DNA of 64,000 bases from Gammaproteobacteria bacterium (GCA_012103475.1 WLWS01000001.1:1-64000), one strand, 5' to 3'; positions 16,718 to 27,108 are shown, numbered from the stretch's first letter. Numbers and translations are program-made. The notes: a model not told the origin generated them from the letters alone.

Positions 16718-18400
16718 CTAGAAAGGACCAACTACACCAAGACCGTATATTGCTATCGCCCCCAGCAAACCGGTCATCAGCAGATAATACAGCGTTGGCA
16801 GTATAGTGAGCCGTAAAGTCGCACCTTCCTGACCTAGCAGACCAACAGTCGCCGAGGCTGCTACGACATTATGGATAGCGATCATATTGCCCGCCGCCGC
16901 CCCTACTGCCTGAAGCGCCAGGATCATGGTGGTAGGAATACTAAGTGATTGCGCCAGCTCAAACTGAAACAAAGAAAACATCAAGTTACTCACTGTATTG
17001 CTACCGGCAATGAAGGCACCAAGTGCACCGACAAAGGGAGCAAAGAGCGGCCACAACTCTCCCATACTCGCCGACACCCAGGCGGCCATCACTATCGGCA
17101 TACTGGGAAGATCCGAAGTGTTCATACCGGAATTAATATAGAGCCGCACCATGGGAATAGTGAACACCAGGACGAAACCTGCACTTAACAAAGTACGAGA
17201 CGATTCAGATAAGGCTGATCTGAATTCAGTCCCGCTCATACGATGAATAAATATCGTCATGAATGCGACAATTAACAGTATTGTCCCGGGCAAATATAAT
17301 GGTGTGCTTAGTGCAGAAATTTCAGTGCCCAGTATTCCCTGCCAACGGATGTGAAAGGCTTTTAATAATGAGCCAACAGGAAGCTGTGGCATTCTTGTAA
17401 TGATAAGCAGGACAACAACGATGAGGTATGGCAACCATGCTTTCGACAGACTCATATCTCGTGAAGTCACATCAAACTTAACTTCGAGTTTCCCCATCCA
17501 GTTCGCTGGCCATTGTTCGACAGGTGCAAAATTCCAGGTATCTTTTGGTACCAGGAATTTTCGTTTTGCGCAGGTAATCATAATAGCCAGGCCGATAAGT
17601 GCGCCCAGTATTGATGGGAACTCCGGTCCAAGAAAATACCCCGTCAACGCGTAGGGAATTGTGAACGTAAGGCCACTCAACAAGGCAAAAGGAAAAACAG
17701 AAAGGCCTTCTGACCATGAACGTCGCTCGCCAAAAAAGCGTGTCATCATCACAACCATTAGTAAGGGCATAATCGTACCCGTAATCGCATGGAGTGTGAC
17801 GATATGTACTGTGATCTGCTGCAGGTAGTCGCTCATTTGTAGCCCTGATGATGCCAGTTGGGTTGAGACCAGTTGGCTATCCAGTCCACCGCGCAAACCT
17901 ACCAGAACAGGTGTTCCAACCGCACCAAAAGTAACCGGCGTACTTTGCACCATCATTCCCAGCATAACAGCAGCAAATGCAGGAAATCCAAGTGCTACTA
18001 ATAATGGTGCAACAATGGCGGCCGGCGTGCCAAAGCCGGACGCGCCTTCTATAAAACTTCCAAATAACCAGCAAATAATGACGACTTGTATGCGGCGATC
18101 ATCACTGATCTTTGAAAATCCCCTACGAATTACCGAAATTGCCCCTGAATGTTTCAGGGTATTTAATAACAATATCGCTGAAAAAATAATAAACAATATA
18201 TCAAAGGTAATAAAAATCCCCTGAATCGATGCGGCAACAATATGCGTAAAAGATACCTGCCAGAACAGGAGGGCGATAATTGCAGTACAAGCGTAAACCA
18301 GAGGCATGACAACTCGTGCTGATATTCGAAACCCGATCAGCATTATTCCGGCAAAGACTATAGGAAATGAGGCCAGGATTACCTGTATGTTGGTATTCAT
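16718..18400 (-). CDS. lctP: L-lactate permease
   Basis: Inner-membrane lactate/proton symporter of the LctP/GlcA family, 560 aa with about a dozen hydrophobic segments. The [24 protein letters not shown] stretch and the C-terminal [15 protein letters not shown] and [16 protein letters not shown] motifs are family signatures. No lactate dehydrogenase genes flank it. Glycolate is an alternative substrate in this family. Confidence 0.93.
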   Translation of the reverse strand: MNTNIQVILASFPIVFAGIMLIGFRISARVVMPLVYACTAIIALLFWQVSFTHIVAASIQGIFITFDILFIIFSAILLLNTLKHSGAISVIRRGFSKISDDRRIQVVIICWLFGSFIEGASGFGTPAAIVAPLLVALGFPAFAAVMLGMMVQSTPVTFGAVGTPVLVGLRGGLDSQLVSTQLASSGLQMSDYLQQITVHIVTLHAITGTIMPLLMVVMMTRFFGERRSWSEGLSVFPFALLSGLTFTIPYALTGYFLGPEFPSILGALIGLAIMITCAKRKFLVPKDTWNFAPVEQWPANWMGKLEVKFDVTSRDMSLSKAWLPYLIVVVLLIITRMPQLPVGSLLKAFHIRWQGILGTEISALSTPLYLPGTILLIVAFMTIFIHRMSGTEFRSALSESSRTLLSAGFVLVFTIPMVRLYINSGMNTSDLPSMPIVMAAWVSASMGELWPLFAPFVGALGAFIAGSNTVSNLMFSLFQFELAQSLSIPTTMILALQAVGAAAGNMIAIHNVVAASATVGLLGQEGATLRLTILPTLYYLLMTGLLGAIAIYGLGVVGPF

Positions 18401-19102
18401 AACATGAATCTACTACCCCGTACTTACTCCAGTCAAACTGGAAGGCTTCTCATACGCGAAGGTTAATATGACTCATCTACTCTCCTGCTCAATCAATCGT
18501 GTTTCAATATCATTCATAAAGACAGTGTCTTATCAAAACAGGGCGTAGATGATTCCATTGCCTGCATGGATACCGATTTTGTACAACCCTTAATTGAAGA
18601 CGAGCCAAAGTATACCAATTGTGTAGGTGGATGGACCGTTGCCGAGATTGAGGAGAAGGAATAAGGGTACTGACGAATTAATTTCGGCAAACCAGTAAAA
18701 GTTTAATATCACCACTCAAGCTAATGCGACTACCAGTTGCTTAGAAAATTAGCCCGTCTAAGCTATTAACCATATCAGGACTGCGCCTCTTACCAGAATC
18801 CTAACTACTTAAGAACGGTGTTTAATAACGCTCTTTGCATTAATGAGCGATGCAACAGAATTTGAAAACACTGATTATATCCAAATTTTCGATTTCTAAC
18901 CTGAAATAGACTGGAAAATGTCCGGTAATTTTACTAACTCAATTGATGACCGAGTGCTTTACTCTTTAATTATTTTATCTATTTATAATGACTGTTTCAA
19001 TTGTTGCCATGAGGCTTTATTACGTACATAAATTAAGTAGAAAAACAAAGATTACTTTTCATAATCATATAGGAAAAAATTATTCGAATTGGTTCAGAAA
19101 AT
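18401..19102. other. Intergenic region with a coding remnant and repeat copy D
   Basis: About 700 bases between two minus-strand genes. A plus-strand open frame ending at 18664 runs back at least to about 18480 without a stop and looks protein-like (for example DSIACMDTDFVQPLIEDE and YTNCVGGWTVAEIEEKE), but it has no start with a ribosome-binding site and matches no family I know. It may be the tail of a decayed gene. Repeat copy D follows, then AT-rich sequence without visible features. Confidence 0.4.
18756..18836. repeat. Dispersed repeat, partial copy D
   Basis: Shares the core CTTACCAGAATCCTAACTAC and the TTTAATAACGCTCTTT right end with copies A and B. The flank ATTAATGAGCGATGC also resembles the sequence just after copy A. 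The left part is only weakly recognisable. Confidence 0.6.
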
Positions 19103-20332
19103 TTAATAATTTCTAATTAACCCAGAACCTCTCGCAAGAACAAACATAAGTTCACTTTGAGACTTTGTTTCTGTTTTTTCAAACACCTTACGAAGTTGAG
19201 ATTTTACAGTGGTTATCTTGACAGAATTAAGCTTGCATATTTCTGCTAAAGATTTTCCTGTATACAAAAGTTGAGTCAGTTTTGCTTCTGCCGGCGACAA
19301 GCCATACATTTCCTGCAAAACCTTTATAGATAAATTGCATTCGAATTTCGGATCAAGAATAAAAACACCCACTGCAGCACCTGCATATAACTTTACATTG
19401 TCCGTATTAAGATTAAGTGGTGTCACGACAATATGATAAGCCACCACCCCAGATCGAGCCAATACTTTTATACAGCCCCCGGCGGAATGACCTTTTGATT
19501 CGGCGGTATTTTTCGCTTCGTAACAATATTTATTGAAATCATCCTGATTAGCATAGTTTCTAAAACGTAATTTACCCTTTATGTAGTTTACTTCGGGTGA
19601 TTGTCTAAGAATATTATCTGCACTTCTATTTACAAAAATTACATTATTTTTATTGTTAAGTAATATTATTGCTGGTGAAGATTCATGCAATGCTTCTTGA
19701 AGTAAAAATTTTTCCTGCTCGATTTCCTTTAAATGATGGTGAAGAAAGCGAGCTCGCAAAAAGTGGGGTGTAAGTAAACTCATAAAGTCTCTGTCAACGG
19801 CGTCAAAATCCTTGTTTTTAAAAGGACGCGATACCGATACGCCAAAATTACTCTTTACTGATGTGTCAACAGCGCAGCAAATAAAGCGACCGCTGTCCGC
19901 GGGCTTAAGACAATCATTATAAAAATGTGAGGCAGCTAAATTTCTATCCTGAATAAATTCTGACCCAATAAAAGTCGTCCCCTTGGGACGTTTGATGGCA
20001 ATTTGATACCAAATATCCCCTTCTAAATAGAAATCACGAAGATAATCTGAATACAGTTCTTCTGGAAACTGCGCAGCAACGTTAATGCTTTTATGCGTAG
20101 ATTCATCTGGATCCAACATCACCATAACACCAACAGACCCCTTAAATTGACCGACAATATTGTCTAAAAATGAATTCCACAATGAAGGGTTTATCGCGGC
20201 ATCATAAATATTCTGAATAAATGTATTTGCTGACCCTTGATCTAATCGATGCATAAGCCCCACCATTTGAAATGTTCTAGTGAGCAAGAATCTCACCAGG
20301 TGAAAAAAGTGTATCACATCCACTTTTTTCAT
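19103..20332 (-). CDS. LuxR-type transcriptional regulator with PAS-like sensor region
   Basis: A 409-aa regulator. The C-terminal 60 residues form a LuxR/GerE helix-turn-helix: LSPAEAKLTQLLYTGKSLAEI then KITTVKSQLRKVFEKT. The central part (about residues 225-345, LHESSPAIILLNNKNNVIFVNRSA) resembles a PAS domain. The start is not certain: AAGGAGAA lies 13 nt before the ATG at 20332, and a second ATG at 20254 has GGTGGGG close by. It is divergent from the TPR/beta-barrel gene and may control it. The signal is unknown. Confidence 0.82.
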   Translation of the reverse strand: MKKVDVIHFFHLVRFLLTRTFQMVGLMHRLDQGSANTFIQNIYDAAINPSLWNSFLDNIVGQFKGSVGVMVMLDPDESTHKSINVAAQFPEELYSDYLRDFYLEGDIWYQIAIKRPKGTTFIGSEFIQDRNLAASHFYNDCLKPADSGRFICCAVDTSVKSNFGVSVSRPFKNKDFDAVDRDFMSLLTPHFLRARFLHHHLKEIEQEKFLLQEALHESSPAIILLNNKNNVIFVNRSADNILRQSPEVNYIKGKLRFRNYANQDDFNKYCYEAKNTAESKGHSAGGCIKVLARSGVVAYHIVVTPLNLNTDNVKLYAGAAVGVFILDPKFECNLSIKVLQEMYGLSPAEAKLTQLLYTGKSLAEICKLNSVKITTVKSQLRKVFEKTETKSQSELMFVLARGSGLIRNY

Positions 20333-20460
20333 CTAGTTGGATGATTCTCCTTATTTACAATTAATATAATATATTCTGTTCGTAAGTAATTGAATTTAAA
20401 AGTACATCATCAAATTACTAGATTAAGTCTATCGAGTATCTTTGAACTAAAAAATTGATT

Positions 20461-22011
20461 ATGAGCTGGAAACCTAATGCTTCGCTTTTTTTTGAATACA
20501 AACTCTTGCTGATATCAGCCCTTTTTCTAATTTCTCTGCTATCAGTACCCTCATCGCTATTGGCGACCGAAAGCAGTAAAGATCAATCGGATTTATCCTC
20601 AGGTCTCCAAGAGTTCCAAAATCAGCAATATCGTAAAGCACTGCTGCTGTTTCATCAGTTTGTCAAAGCCAATCCAGCTGATGGCCGCGGCTACCTGTTT
20701 CGGGGCTTAACCCTGAATAGACTTGGGCGTTTTCAATTGGCACTCGGCGACCTGCTTCAGGCCGAAGAGCTGGGACAGTCATTTTCCCGTTTCGATATCG
20801 AAATCGCGTGGGCCTGGCTCGAATATGGCGATTCAGACAAGGCCAGACAACGCTTGGATTCCTATTTAAAAGTTTACGAGAATGATGCCAAGGCCTATGA
20901 ATTTCTCGGCCGAGCCTGGCTCAAATTGGGTGATCTCGATAATGCTGAGGCCAATCTAACAAAGGCACTCACACTCGATAAAGCTTTGGAGCCCACTATA
21001 CAATTGTATCTTGCAGTGATGGAACGTCGTCGAGGTAATGTTCGGGGAGCATATGAAAACCTCACTAACATTATTTTGCAGCACCCAGAGAGTCGCCTTG
21101 GTAAAACCTTAGCCAAAACTTTTTTAAACGAAAAAACCGAGAATCTCGCAAAACGCTGGCGCGGCACCATAGCTACAGGGCTGGGCTATAATGATAACGT
21201 CATAGCATTACCGGATGACTTTGCTTTGCCTTCTGATATTTCAAGTAAGGACTCCTTGTACAAAAAACTCGAGATATCTGTCGCATATAATCTCAAGCGC
21301 TCTAAATTACAGGTATTAACGGCTGGGTACGGTTTTAGTAATAATCTGGTCAATGAAGTTGAACGATTTGACGTCCTCGACCAGTTTTTTTACTTGAGCT
21401 ATTTGTTAAATTACCGTTCGTTTCTTACTGCCTCTGTATTACTAAGTGATCAATATACTCAAGTTAACCGCGACAGTTTTCGTAACGAAATCGCAGTACG
21501 CTCGATGCTAACCTGGCGGATGGGTAAAAACCTGACACTGGAAACCGGCTACCGCTTTGCACGAGGTAATTACCTTAGAAGCAGTACTCCGAGTAACAAC
21601 CGGGATGCAAAATCACATTCCTTGTTTACAACAGGTCACCTCTTGTTACCAGATTATAATCTTCATTTTTATACAAGTTTTACGCACACATGGGTAAATA
21701 CTAAAGGTCTAAACTTCGAAGTGGAATCAAATAGCCTCCGCCTGGGTATGAATGCTAATCTGCCCTGGCAAGTTATCTTTGAAGCTGATGCAAGTCGAAC
21801 CTGGGATGACTATGAAAACCCGAATACATTGTCCTTTACTGCGCAGAGACGCGATGACATCAGTAATCGCATTAGCCTACAGCTAAGTCGCCCGGTGTAC
21901 AAACGCCTTTCGGCCTATCTAACGTATACATACACAAATAAAGACTCAAATATTATCTTCTTTGACTATGAACAAAATTTAGTGGAGGCCGGATTAAGTT
22001 TATCTTTCTGA
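20461..22011 (+). CDS. TPR-repeat outer-membrane beta-barrel protein (Slam-like)
   Basis: A 516-aa protein with a signal peptide (residues about 15-35), about five tetratricopeptide repeats (residues 45-215; for example AYEFLGRAWLKLGDLDNAEANLTKAL) and a C-terminal barrel of about 280 residues that starts at GTIATGLGYNDNV and ends in the aromatic GLSLSF typical of outer-membrane insertion. Length and architecture match the surface lipoprotein assembly modifier (Slam, DUF560) group, which export neighbouring substrate proteins. The next gene, 37 nt downstream, encodes a secreted protein that could be its cargo. The exporter role is inferred. Confidence 0.72.
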   Translation: MSWKPNASLFFEYKLLLISALFLISLLSVPSSLLATESSKDQSDLSSGLQEFQNQQYRKALLLFHQFVKANPADGRGYLFRGLTLNRLGRFQLALGDLLQAEELGQSFSRFDIEIAWAWLEYGDSDKARQRLDSYLKVYENDAKAYEFLGRAWLKLGDLDNAEANLTKALTLDKALEPTIQLYLAVMERRRGNVRGAYENLTNIILQHPESRLGKTLAKTFLNEKTENLAKRWRGTIATGLGYNDNVIALPDDFALPSDISSKDSLYKKLEISVAYNLKRSKLQVLTAGYGFSNNLVNEVERFDVLDQFFYLSYLLNYRSFLTASVLLSDQYTQVNRDSFRNEIAVRSMLTWRMGKNLTLETGYRFARGNYLRSSTPSNNRDAKSHSLFTTGHLLLPDYNLHFYTSFTHTWVNTKGLNFEVESNSLRLGMNANLPWQVIFEADASRTWDDYENPNTLSFTAQRRDDISNRISLQLSRPVYKRLSAYLTYTYTNKDSNIIFFDYEQNLVEAGLSLSF

Positions 22012-22047
22012 TGTTGAAAATTGAAAAATACTGACAGGAGTAAATCT

Positions 22048-23130
22048 ATGAAATACATTAAATCACTAATTTATATTATTGGTTTTAGTTTCGTTACAAT
22101 GGCAGCTAAGGCAAGTGACTTTACCTTTCTAGGAAGAATCAGCAATGCTTCCAGTCCAACTGTCTGGCAATTAAAGCAGTTCAATGTGTCCAGCTTTTTT
22201 CCGGAGGTAGGAAATGCAGTGGTTACCTTCGATTTTAGGAATGACGTACCGGAAATTCCCGGCCCTGGTGATAACCCTAATTTTTCGGAATTCAAATCAG
22301 AATTAACAGAAAGTGACATTTCGGTAGCCAGACACGAAGGTGAATTCCAGCTCAAGTTCGAGTATGTCGGGGGAGCAGATTCCAACCATTTGCGCGATGT
22401 TCAGCTCAATCTGGATGGTAGTATATTTCGGGATCAATTCGAAGCTTTCAATAATCACCTTGGATCAGAGGATGGTGGTACTGCCCGCCAGGGTTTTGGA
22501 CCTGCGGATAATGCACTCGGACAAAGTGGACTCGATGCGCAAATTTTTCTTATAGCTCTTCCTGTTGAGGAGATGGTGATGTCCGACTTTGTCACAGTAG
22601 AAGAAGTAATTGTGCCCGAACTTACTATAATCGAGGAAATTGACGTACCTAACATTGATTTTTCCGGCAACGACTTCATTGATCAAGCTTTCGTGCCAAT
22701 GCGCACGCTGGCCGAAGTTGAACGAATCTACGGATGGGGGACACCAGAGTACCTGGCTTCTCCCGAATACGACATGTATATGACTCATATGAAAGTCGCG
22801 CAGGAAAAACGTGAGCGTATATTGAAAGAGGAACCCTGGCGAGATCCATCCGAAATTGACGTTTATGTGAATGAAGAAACAAAATCTATAGGGGGTAGAG
22901 TTGATATTATATCGTCTCCAGATGCTTACTGGACACAAGAGGAAAAAGTGGAGTACGAAAATCGTCGAAAAGAAGATTACTATAATCGGGTTAGTCAGGA
23001 AAACCAAACTGAAAGCGTTTTACCGGAAATTCAAAACCTGTTTGAAACTCTAAATAATCAGAATCAATCTGACATGAATAATGGCATAGAGAGCGTCATC
23101 CCAGAGCTAGCAGATATTGTTGTCATCTGA
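22048..23130 (+). CDS. Secreted protein of unknown function
   Basis: A 360-aa protein with a signal peptide (cleavage near MAAKASDF) and no lipobox. The first half is beta-rich and acidic. The middle has repeated Val-Glu-Glu-x-x-Val-Pro and Ile-Glu-Glu-x-x-Val-Pro units (about residues 180-205), and the end is rich in Asn, Gln and Glu. The ATG at 22048 is preceded by AGGAG. I recognise no domain. The pairing with the upstream TPR/barrel gene suggests a surface or secreted substrate of that protein. Confidence 0.7.
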   Translation: MKYIKSLIYIIGFSFVTMAAKASDFTFLGRISNASSPTVWQLKQFNVSSFFPEVGNAVVTFDFRNDVPEIPGPGDNPNFSEFKSELTESDISVARHEGEFQLKFEYVGGADSNHLRDVQLNLDGSIFRDQFEAFNNHLGSEDGGTARQGFGPADNALGQSGLDAQIFLIALPVEEMVMSDFVTVEEVIVPELTIIEEIDVPNIDFSGNDFIDQAFVPMRTLAEVERIYGWGTPEYLASPEYDMYMTHMKVAQEKRERILKEEPWRDPSEIDVYVNEETKSIGGRVDIISSPDAYWTQEEKVEYENRRKEDYYNRVSQENQTESVLPEIQNLFETLNNQNQSDMNNGIESVIPELADIVVI

Positions 23131-23536
23131 TTAACCACTAATCGCTAATTTAGCATCTGACAAATAGCTGAATGTGCCACGAATCTGTATGTACTGGCAT
23201 TAATGTATTGTCAGTATCATTTATTGTTTGGTCGATATAATTAACTAATGGTTCAAGACGAAACCTTTAAGACGATAGAGAATAACACTTTACTAATTTC
23301 AGAAAGTTACTGACTACTGAACGCCCGTCTGGCTTTATAAAAAGGTGATGACTGGTAAATAGCATTGTGGGCAGATAACCTGACAGATGAAGAGTATATT
23401 TCTGAGGCATTCGACCAAAGCGGACCGGGCTTTGTCATTATTAATTGCGGCATGCCACGGACTTATGGGCTATCGCGAGTTATCGTTGGGAATGATTGTT
23501 AAGCAAAAAATGGACAGCCCATATACTTTAATGGTC
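23131..23536. other. Intergenic region with a receptor gene remnant
   Basis: A gap of 406 bases between convergent genes. The part from 23317 to 23502 is the decayed tail of a TonB receptor gene (separate entry). GTGCCACGAATC near 23175 matches 12 bases of repeat copy B but is too short to count as a copy. Nothing else is evident. Confidence 0.5.
23317..23502 (+). pseudogene. Remnant: C-terminus of a TonB-dependent receptor
   Basis: In one frame the sequence reads LNARLAL, stop, KGDDW, stop, IALWADNLTDEEYISEAF and then the hallmark PRTYGLS before ending at TAA 23500-23502. This is the last 60 residues of a TonB-dependent receptor barrel (compare the usual W-x-V-A-L-W-G-K-N-L-T-D-E-E-Y). Two in-frame stops (TAA at 23338 and 23353) and the missing rest of the gene show it is dead. 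It lies at the 3' end of the sulfatase gene, so a receptor may once have accompanied the sulfatase unit. Confidence 0.75.
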
Positions 23537-25054
23537 TTATTCTTCCTGGAAATAAGTCAGAGGTCTTCGTGCGCCGTCATCGAAGAACCTGGCACTCTTG
23601 CCTATGCGATTGTAGTCACCTAATTCCGATCGTGCCCATTCAATTTCGTTCATCAATTCGGCGACTAGCTCAGGCTTTTTATGCGCGAGATCATGTTCCT
23701 CAGCAATATCCTCATTCAGGTTGAATAATTGAGGGCGCTCTACTGTGTCCATATATTTACCGAGCCAAAGCATGTGTGGGGAGTCAGTTTTTCTGGGCAG
23801 TACCAGCTTCCACTCATCCTTGCGCACTGCCTGCAATTTGCTAAGTGAATAATAAAAGTAGCTCTTGTGAGGACTACTCGCACCGGGCTGGTTAAACATG
23901 AGTGGTAAAATACTTTTCCCATCAATTGCGCGATCCTGCGGCAATTCTGCCCCGGCCAATTTTGTAACGGTCGGATATAAATCCATAATGCTGACAATTT
24001 CCCGACTAACCAAGCCTTCGGGGATCTGTCCGGGCCAATGCATGATGGCCGGTACACGTACTCCCCCTTCCCAGTTGGAGTACTTTCCACCTCTTAAGGG
24101 TCTTGAGTCACCGATGTGATCGCCCAGCTCTTTACGGACTTCCGGGCCGTTGTCTGAGGCAAAGATAACCAGGGTGTCTTTATCGAGATTCAACTTTTTC
24201 AATTCCGCCACAATCTGCCCCACACTCCAGTCCAGTTCTTCAACCGCATCGCCATAAAGCCCACGGGCAGATTTTCCGCGAAAATCTTTTGATGCCCCAA
24301 GCGGCGTATGTGGCATGGTATGCGCCAGATAAATAAAGAATGGTTGATCCTGATTTTTACGAATAAAATTCAGAGTTTCTTTAGTATAGGTTTTTGTTAA
24401 CTGATCCATATCTAAAGGACTTTGCACAACTTCATCGTTGCGCATGAGCTCGGCGATAAAGCGCCTGTTATCGACTAACTTGGTAAAGCCGTTGTGCATC
24501 GGTGTGCCAAAAAAGTAATCGAAACCCTGTGCCTTCGGCATCAATTCTTTTATGAAAGGGCCTTTACCGCCTGGTCTGCCCGGTGGCAATGGCGGTGGGA
24601 CAAAATCCCAGGGTTCTTCTCCATCACCAGCCAGATGCCATTTGCCGATTACCGCTGTGGCATAACCCGCCTCTTTAAGTACTTCGGCGATGGTGATTTC
24701 CTGACTATGCGGTGTGGTGTTCGGGTGCTTTTTGTTTTCCGGTTCGGCAATGCGTATGGGATAAGAACCGGTCAGAAGTGATGCTCTGGTCGGGCCACAG
24801 AACGGTTGGGCGTAGAAATCGAGAAACTGGATTCCCTCTGCAGCCAGTTTGTCCAGATTCGGTGTGCGCAAATCCCTTGCGCCATAAACGCCGACATCGG
24901 CGTAACCCTGATCATCAGTGAGAATTAATATAACGTTGGGTTGGGATTTTTCTTTGTTAACACTTTCATCACTACAGGATAGTAACAATGCACTGAGTAG
25001 CAATAACGATAAGCTGAATTTTAAGCGAGTGCTCAAATGAAGGCTTCTTGACAA
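23537..25054 (-). CDS. Arylsulfatase-type sulfatase lipoprotein
   Basis: Type I sulfatase, 505 aa, hydrolysing sulfate esters in the periplasm. A lipoprotein signal ends at LLLSC (Cys about residue 27). The metal-binding NVILILTDDQGYADVG start is followed by the formylglycine motif CGPTRASLLTG (Cys-x-Pro-x-Arg) and by GKWHLAG. The Cys-type motif needs a formylglycine-generating enzyme, which is not in the window. It ends the cupin/SDR/Tm-1 operon on the minus strand; the AraC gene at 28515 is the likely regulator. Confidence 0.92.
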   Translation of the reverse strand: MSRSLHLSTRLKFSLSLLLLSALLLSCSDESVNKEKSQPNVILILTDDQGYADVGVYGARDLRTPNLDKLAAEGIQFLDFYAQPFCGPTRASLLTGSYPIRIAEPENKKHPNTTPHSQEITIAEVLKEAGYATAVIGKWHLAGDGEEPWDFVPPPLPPGRPGGKGPFIKELMPKAQGFDYFFGTPMHNGFTKLVDNRRFIAELMRNDEVVQSPLDMDQLTKTYTKETLNFIRKNQDQPFFIYLAHTMPHTPLGASKDFRGKSARGLYGDAVEELDWSVGQIVAELKKLNLDKDTLVIFASDNGPEVRKELGDHIGDSRPLRGGKYSNWEGGVRVPAIMHWPGQIPEGLVSREIVSIMDLYPTVTKLAGAELPQDRAIDGKSILPLMFNQPGASSPHKSYFYYSLSKLQAVRKDEWKLVLPRKTDSPHMLWLGKYMDTVERPQLFNLNEDIAEEHDLAHKKPELVAELMNEIEWARSELGDYNRIGKSARFFDDGARRPLTYFQEE

Positions 25055-25067
25055 TTATGTGGCTATG

Positions 25068-25490
25068 CTAATTTTGTCTTAGCCCGTTCCAGGGCGCTTC
25101 TTCACTGACATCTTCCAGTTCGTATCCTGCATCGCCAATGGCCGGACTCAAAATTGCCAGTATTTTCACTTCTTTATCTGAGTCATTGAACGAGGCATGC
25201 ACGGTGTCCATAGGCACGAATGTCACATCACCCTTGCTGATAATTTGTTTTTCATCCCGTAACCACTGCTCAACTGTGCCGTCTATCATATAAATGATTT
25301 CTTCCTGCTGAGGATGCTTATGAAAGTCATGACCCTGTCCCGGTGCCAGAGTGACTTCAATAACGACCAGATTTTTGCTGCCGGTATCTTCCGGTCTGGA
25401 TGCCCAACCGAGCGAACCCCATTCCGGGTACTCTCTGCTCATATCTTCCGCGGTAAGAAACCTGCCTTTGCCATCACAAACTGAACACAT
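25068..25490 (-). CDS. Cupin-domain protein
   Basis: A 140-aa single-domain cupin. HDFHKHPQQEEIIYMIDGTVE carries the first cupin motif with two His and one Glu as metal ligands, and MDTVHASFND supplies the second-motif His. Such proteins can be dioxygenases, isomerases or binding proteins; nothing decides between them. Cys pairs near the N-terminus (CSVC) are unusual for a simple cupin. It lies between the SDR and sulfatase genes on the same strand. Confidence 0.82.
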   Translation of the reverse strand: MCSVCDGKGRFLTAEDMSREYPEWGSLGWASRPEDTGSKNLVVIEVTLAPGQGHDFHKHPQQEEIIYMIDGTVEQWLRDEKQIISKGDVTFVPMDTVHASFNDSDKEVKILAILSPAIGDAGYELEDVSEEAPWNGLRQN

Positions 25491-25522
25491 AACGCTTTTC
25501 CTCCCGTTTCAAATTAATTCGA

Positions 25523-26329
25523 TTAGCCGAGGTAGTCCTGCACAGCTTCATGTTCAATGCCGCCAGCCACGCTTACCGACTGTCCTCGTACCAGTACGGC
25601 TTCTTCTGATAATAAAAATGCCACAACGTATCCAACTTCAATGGCTTCCATGTTTCGACCTAACTGAGCTGGTACCCATGTCTCCCGCAATTCTGTTGCA
25701 GAACGTTTGTCATTGCCTGCCGATTTAGCTTCCGCTGCGGCTTGCAGCATCTCTGTGTGCACACCACCGGGGCAAACCGCATTTACATTGACTCCATACT
25801 GGGCCCACTCTGCAGACTGGCATTGCGTCAGATTCAAAACTGCTGCTTTTGTCGAACTGTAGTGCCCCATGAACACATGCGCCCTGACTCCGCCATGAGA
25901 GGCCACATTCACAATAGCGGCCGGCGCATTTTGTTTTATTACCTGCTCAACAAAGGCCTTCGAACAATTAAATATGCCATTTATATTTACGTCGATTTCT
26001 TTCGTTCTTTTCTGCAGATCAGAGTCCAATAAAGGTCCAGAATCCACCATGACAGCTGCGTTGTTCACCAGACCATCTACTCTGCCGAACTTTTCGACCC
26101 CGGCTGCGATTACTTTCTCAATACCATCTTCCTGAGTGATATCCATCGCCAGCGCCAGCGTTTTTTCTGTGTTGTATTCTTCCCTAATTAAAGCTTCTGT
26201 TTCCTTTGCAGAATTCTCCGCAATATCCGTAATAATGACCGCTGCACCTTTAGCGACTACAGCCTGTGCGATGCCTCTGCCGATTCCACGGCCAGCACCG
26301 GTGACAAGAACCACTCTATTATCCAACAC
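25523..26329 (-). CDS. SDR-family NAD(P)-dependent oxidoreductase
   Basis: A classical short-chain dehydrogenase of 268 aa. TGAGRGIGRG binds the cofactor near residue 11, NNAA lies at about residue 90, and the catalytic Ser-Tyr-Lys set includes YSSTK. Asp in ITDIAEN after the second strand favours NAD(H). It probably oxidises an alcohol released from the substrate of this operon. It begins 2 nt after the end of the upstream TIM-barrel gene. Confidence 0.9.
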   Translation of the reverse strand: MLDNRVVLVTGAGRGIGRGIAQAVVAKGAAVIITDIAENSAKETEALIREEYNTEKTLALAMDITQEDGIEKVIAAGVEKFGRVDGLVNNAAVMVDSGPLLDSDLQKRTKEIDVNINGIFNCSKAFVEQVIKQNAPAAIVNVASHGGVRAHVFMGHYSSTKAAVLNLTQCQSAEWAQYGVNVNAVCPGGVHTEMLQAAAEAKSAGNDKRSATELRETWVPAQLGRNMEAIEVGYVVAFLLSEEAVLVRGQSVSVAGGIEHEAVQDYLG

Positions 26330-26331
26330 GC

Positions 26332-27108
26332 TTATTTCCCTCTCGTAATCTTACAAAAATTTACCACCTGTTCAGTTAATGCCCGTTCAGTCGGCAGTCG
26401 CTCCATGGAACTGGCACCGTAAAAACCATCAATGTCTTTCACATTATCAAGCACAAATTGCACATCCTCCGGTTCAGCAATGGGGCCTCCGTGACATAGC
26501 ACCAGGACATCTTCATTGATGCTCTTGCAGGCGTCGATAATCTTTCTAATTTCATCTACTGACTGCTGTAGAGTTCGTGCTGTATCCGCGCCAGCCTCTG
26601 TCATGAGGGCCGCTTCCTTGACATCAAATACGTAGGGGGTTGTTAAAAGATCCAGCTCGCGTGCGGCAGCAATACACTCTACTTCCTTGTCGTAACCCAT
26701 TCCTGTTTCTTCCAGATTCGCCCTGAACCTGCCATCAATCAGACCCACAGTCGGAAAGTTCTGAATTCCCGCGAAACCCATATCTTTCAGTTCACCGAGA
26801 AAAGGCTTTAACAGCATGAACGGATCGGTTCCATTGACCCCGGCAAGAACCGGCACATCTTCGACTATGGTTAATACTTCCTTAGCCATGTCTTTGACAA
26901 TCTCATTGGCGTTGCCGTATGCGAGCATGCCTGATAAAGAACCACGCCCGGCCATGCGATAACGACCAGAGTTGTAGATAACGATTAAATCAACCCCACC
27001 CTGCTCTTCACACTTTGCCGACAGGCCCGTGCCAGCACCGGCACCAACAATCAGTCCTCCTGAGGCTACTTTCTTACGGAGTTTTTTTACTATTTCTGAT
27101 CTGCTCAT
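26332..27108 (-). CDS. Phosphoenolpyruvate hydrolase-family TIM-barrel protein
   Basis: A 258-aa protein of the PEP_hydrolase/Tm-1 C-terminal type: [43 protein letters not shown] is a clear family signature, and [11 protein letters not shown] and [13 protein letters not shown] follow. It is a TIM barrel of the phosphoenolpyruvate-binding group whose reaction is unsettled. The gene follows the Tm-1-like ATP-binding partner, the same pair that is fused into one protein in plants and fungi. Confidence 0.82.
   Translation of the reverse strand: MSRSEIVKKLRKKVASGGLIVGAGAGTGLSAKCEEQGGVDLIVIYNSGRYRMAGRGSLSGMLAYGNANEIVKDMAKEVLTIVEDVPVLAGVNGTDPFMLLKPFLGELKDMGFAGIQNFPTVGLIDGRFRANLEETGMGYDKEVECIAAARELDLLTTPYVFDVKEAALMTEAGADTARTLQQSVDEIRKIIDACKSINEDVLVLCHGGPIAEPEDVQFVLDNVKDIDGFYGASSMERLPTERALTEQVVNFCKITRGK

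Noticed and set aside
22465..23007. Long open frame (180 aa) on the minus strand
   Set aside because: It is antisense to the secreted protein gene, which has a signal peptide and a good ribosome-binding site; the antisense product has no recognisable features.
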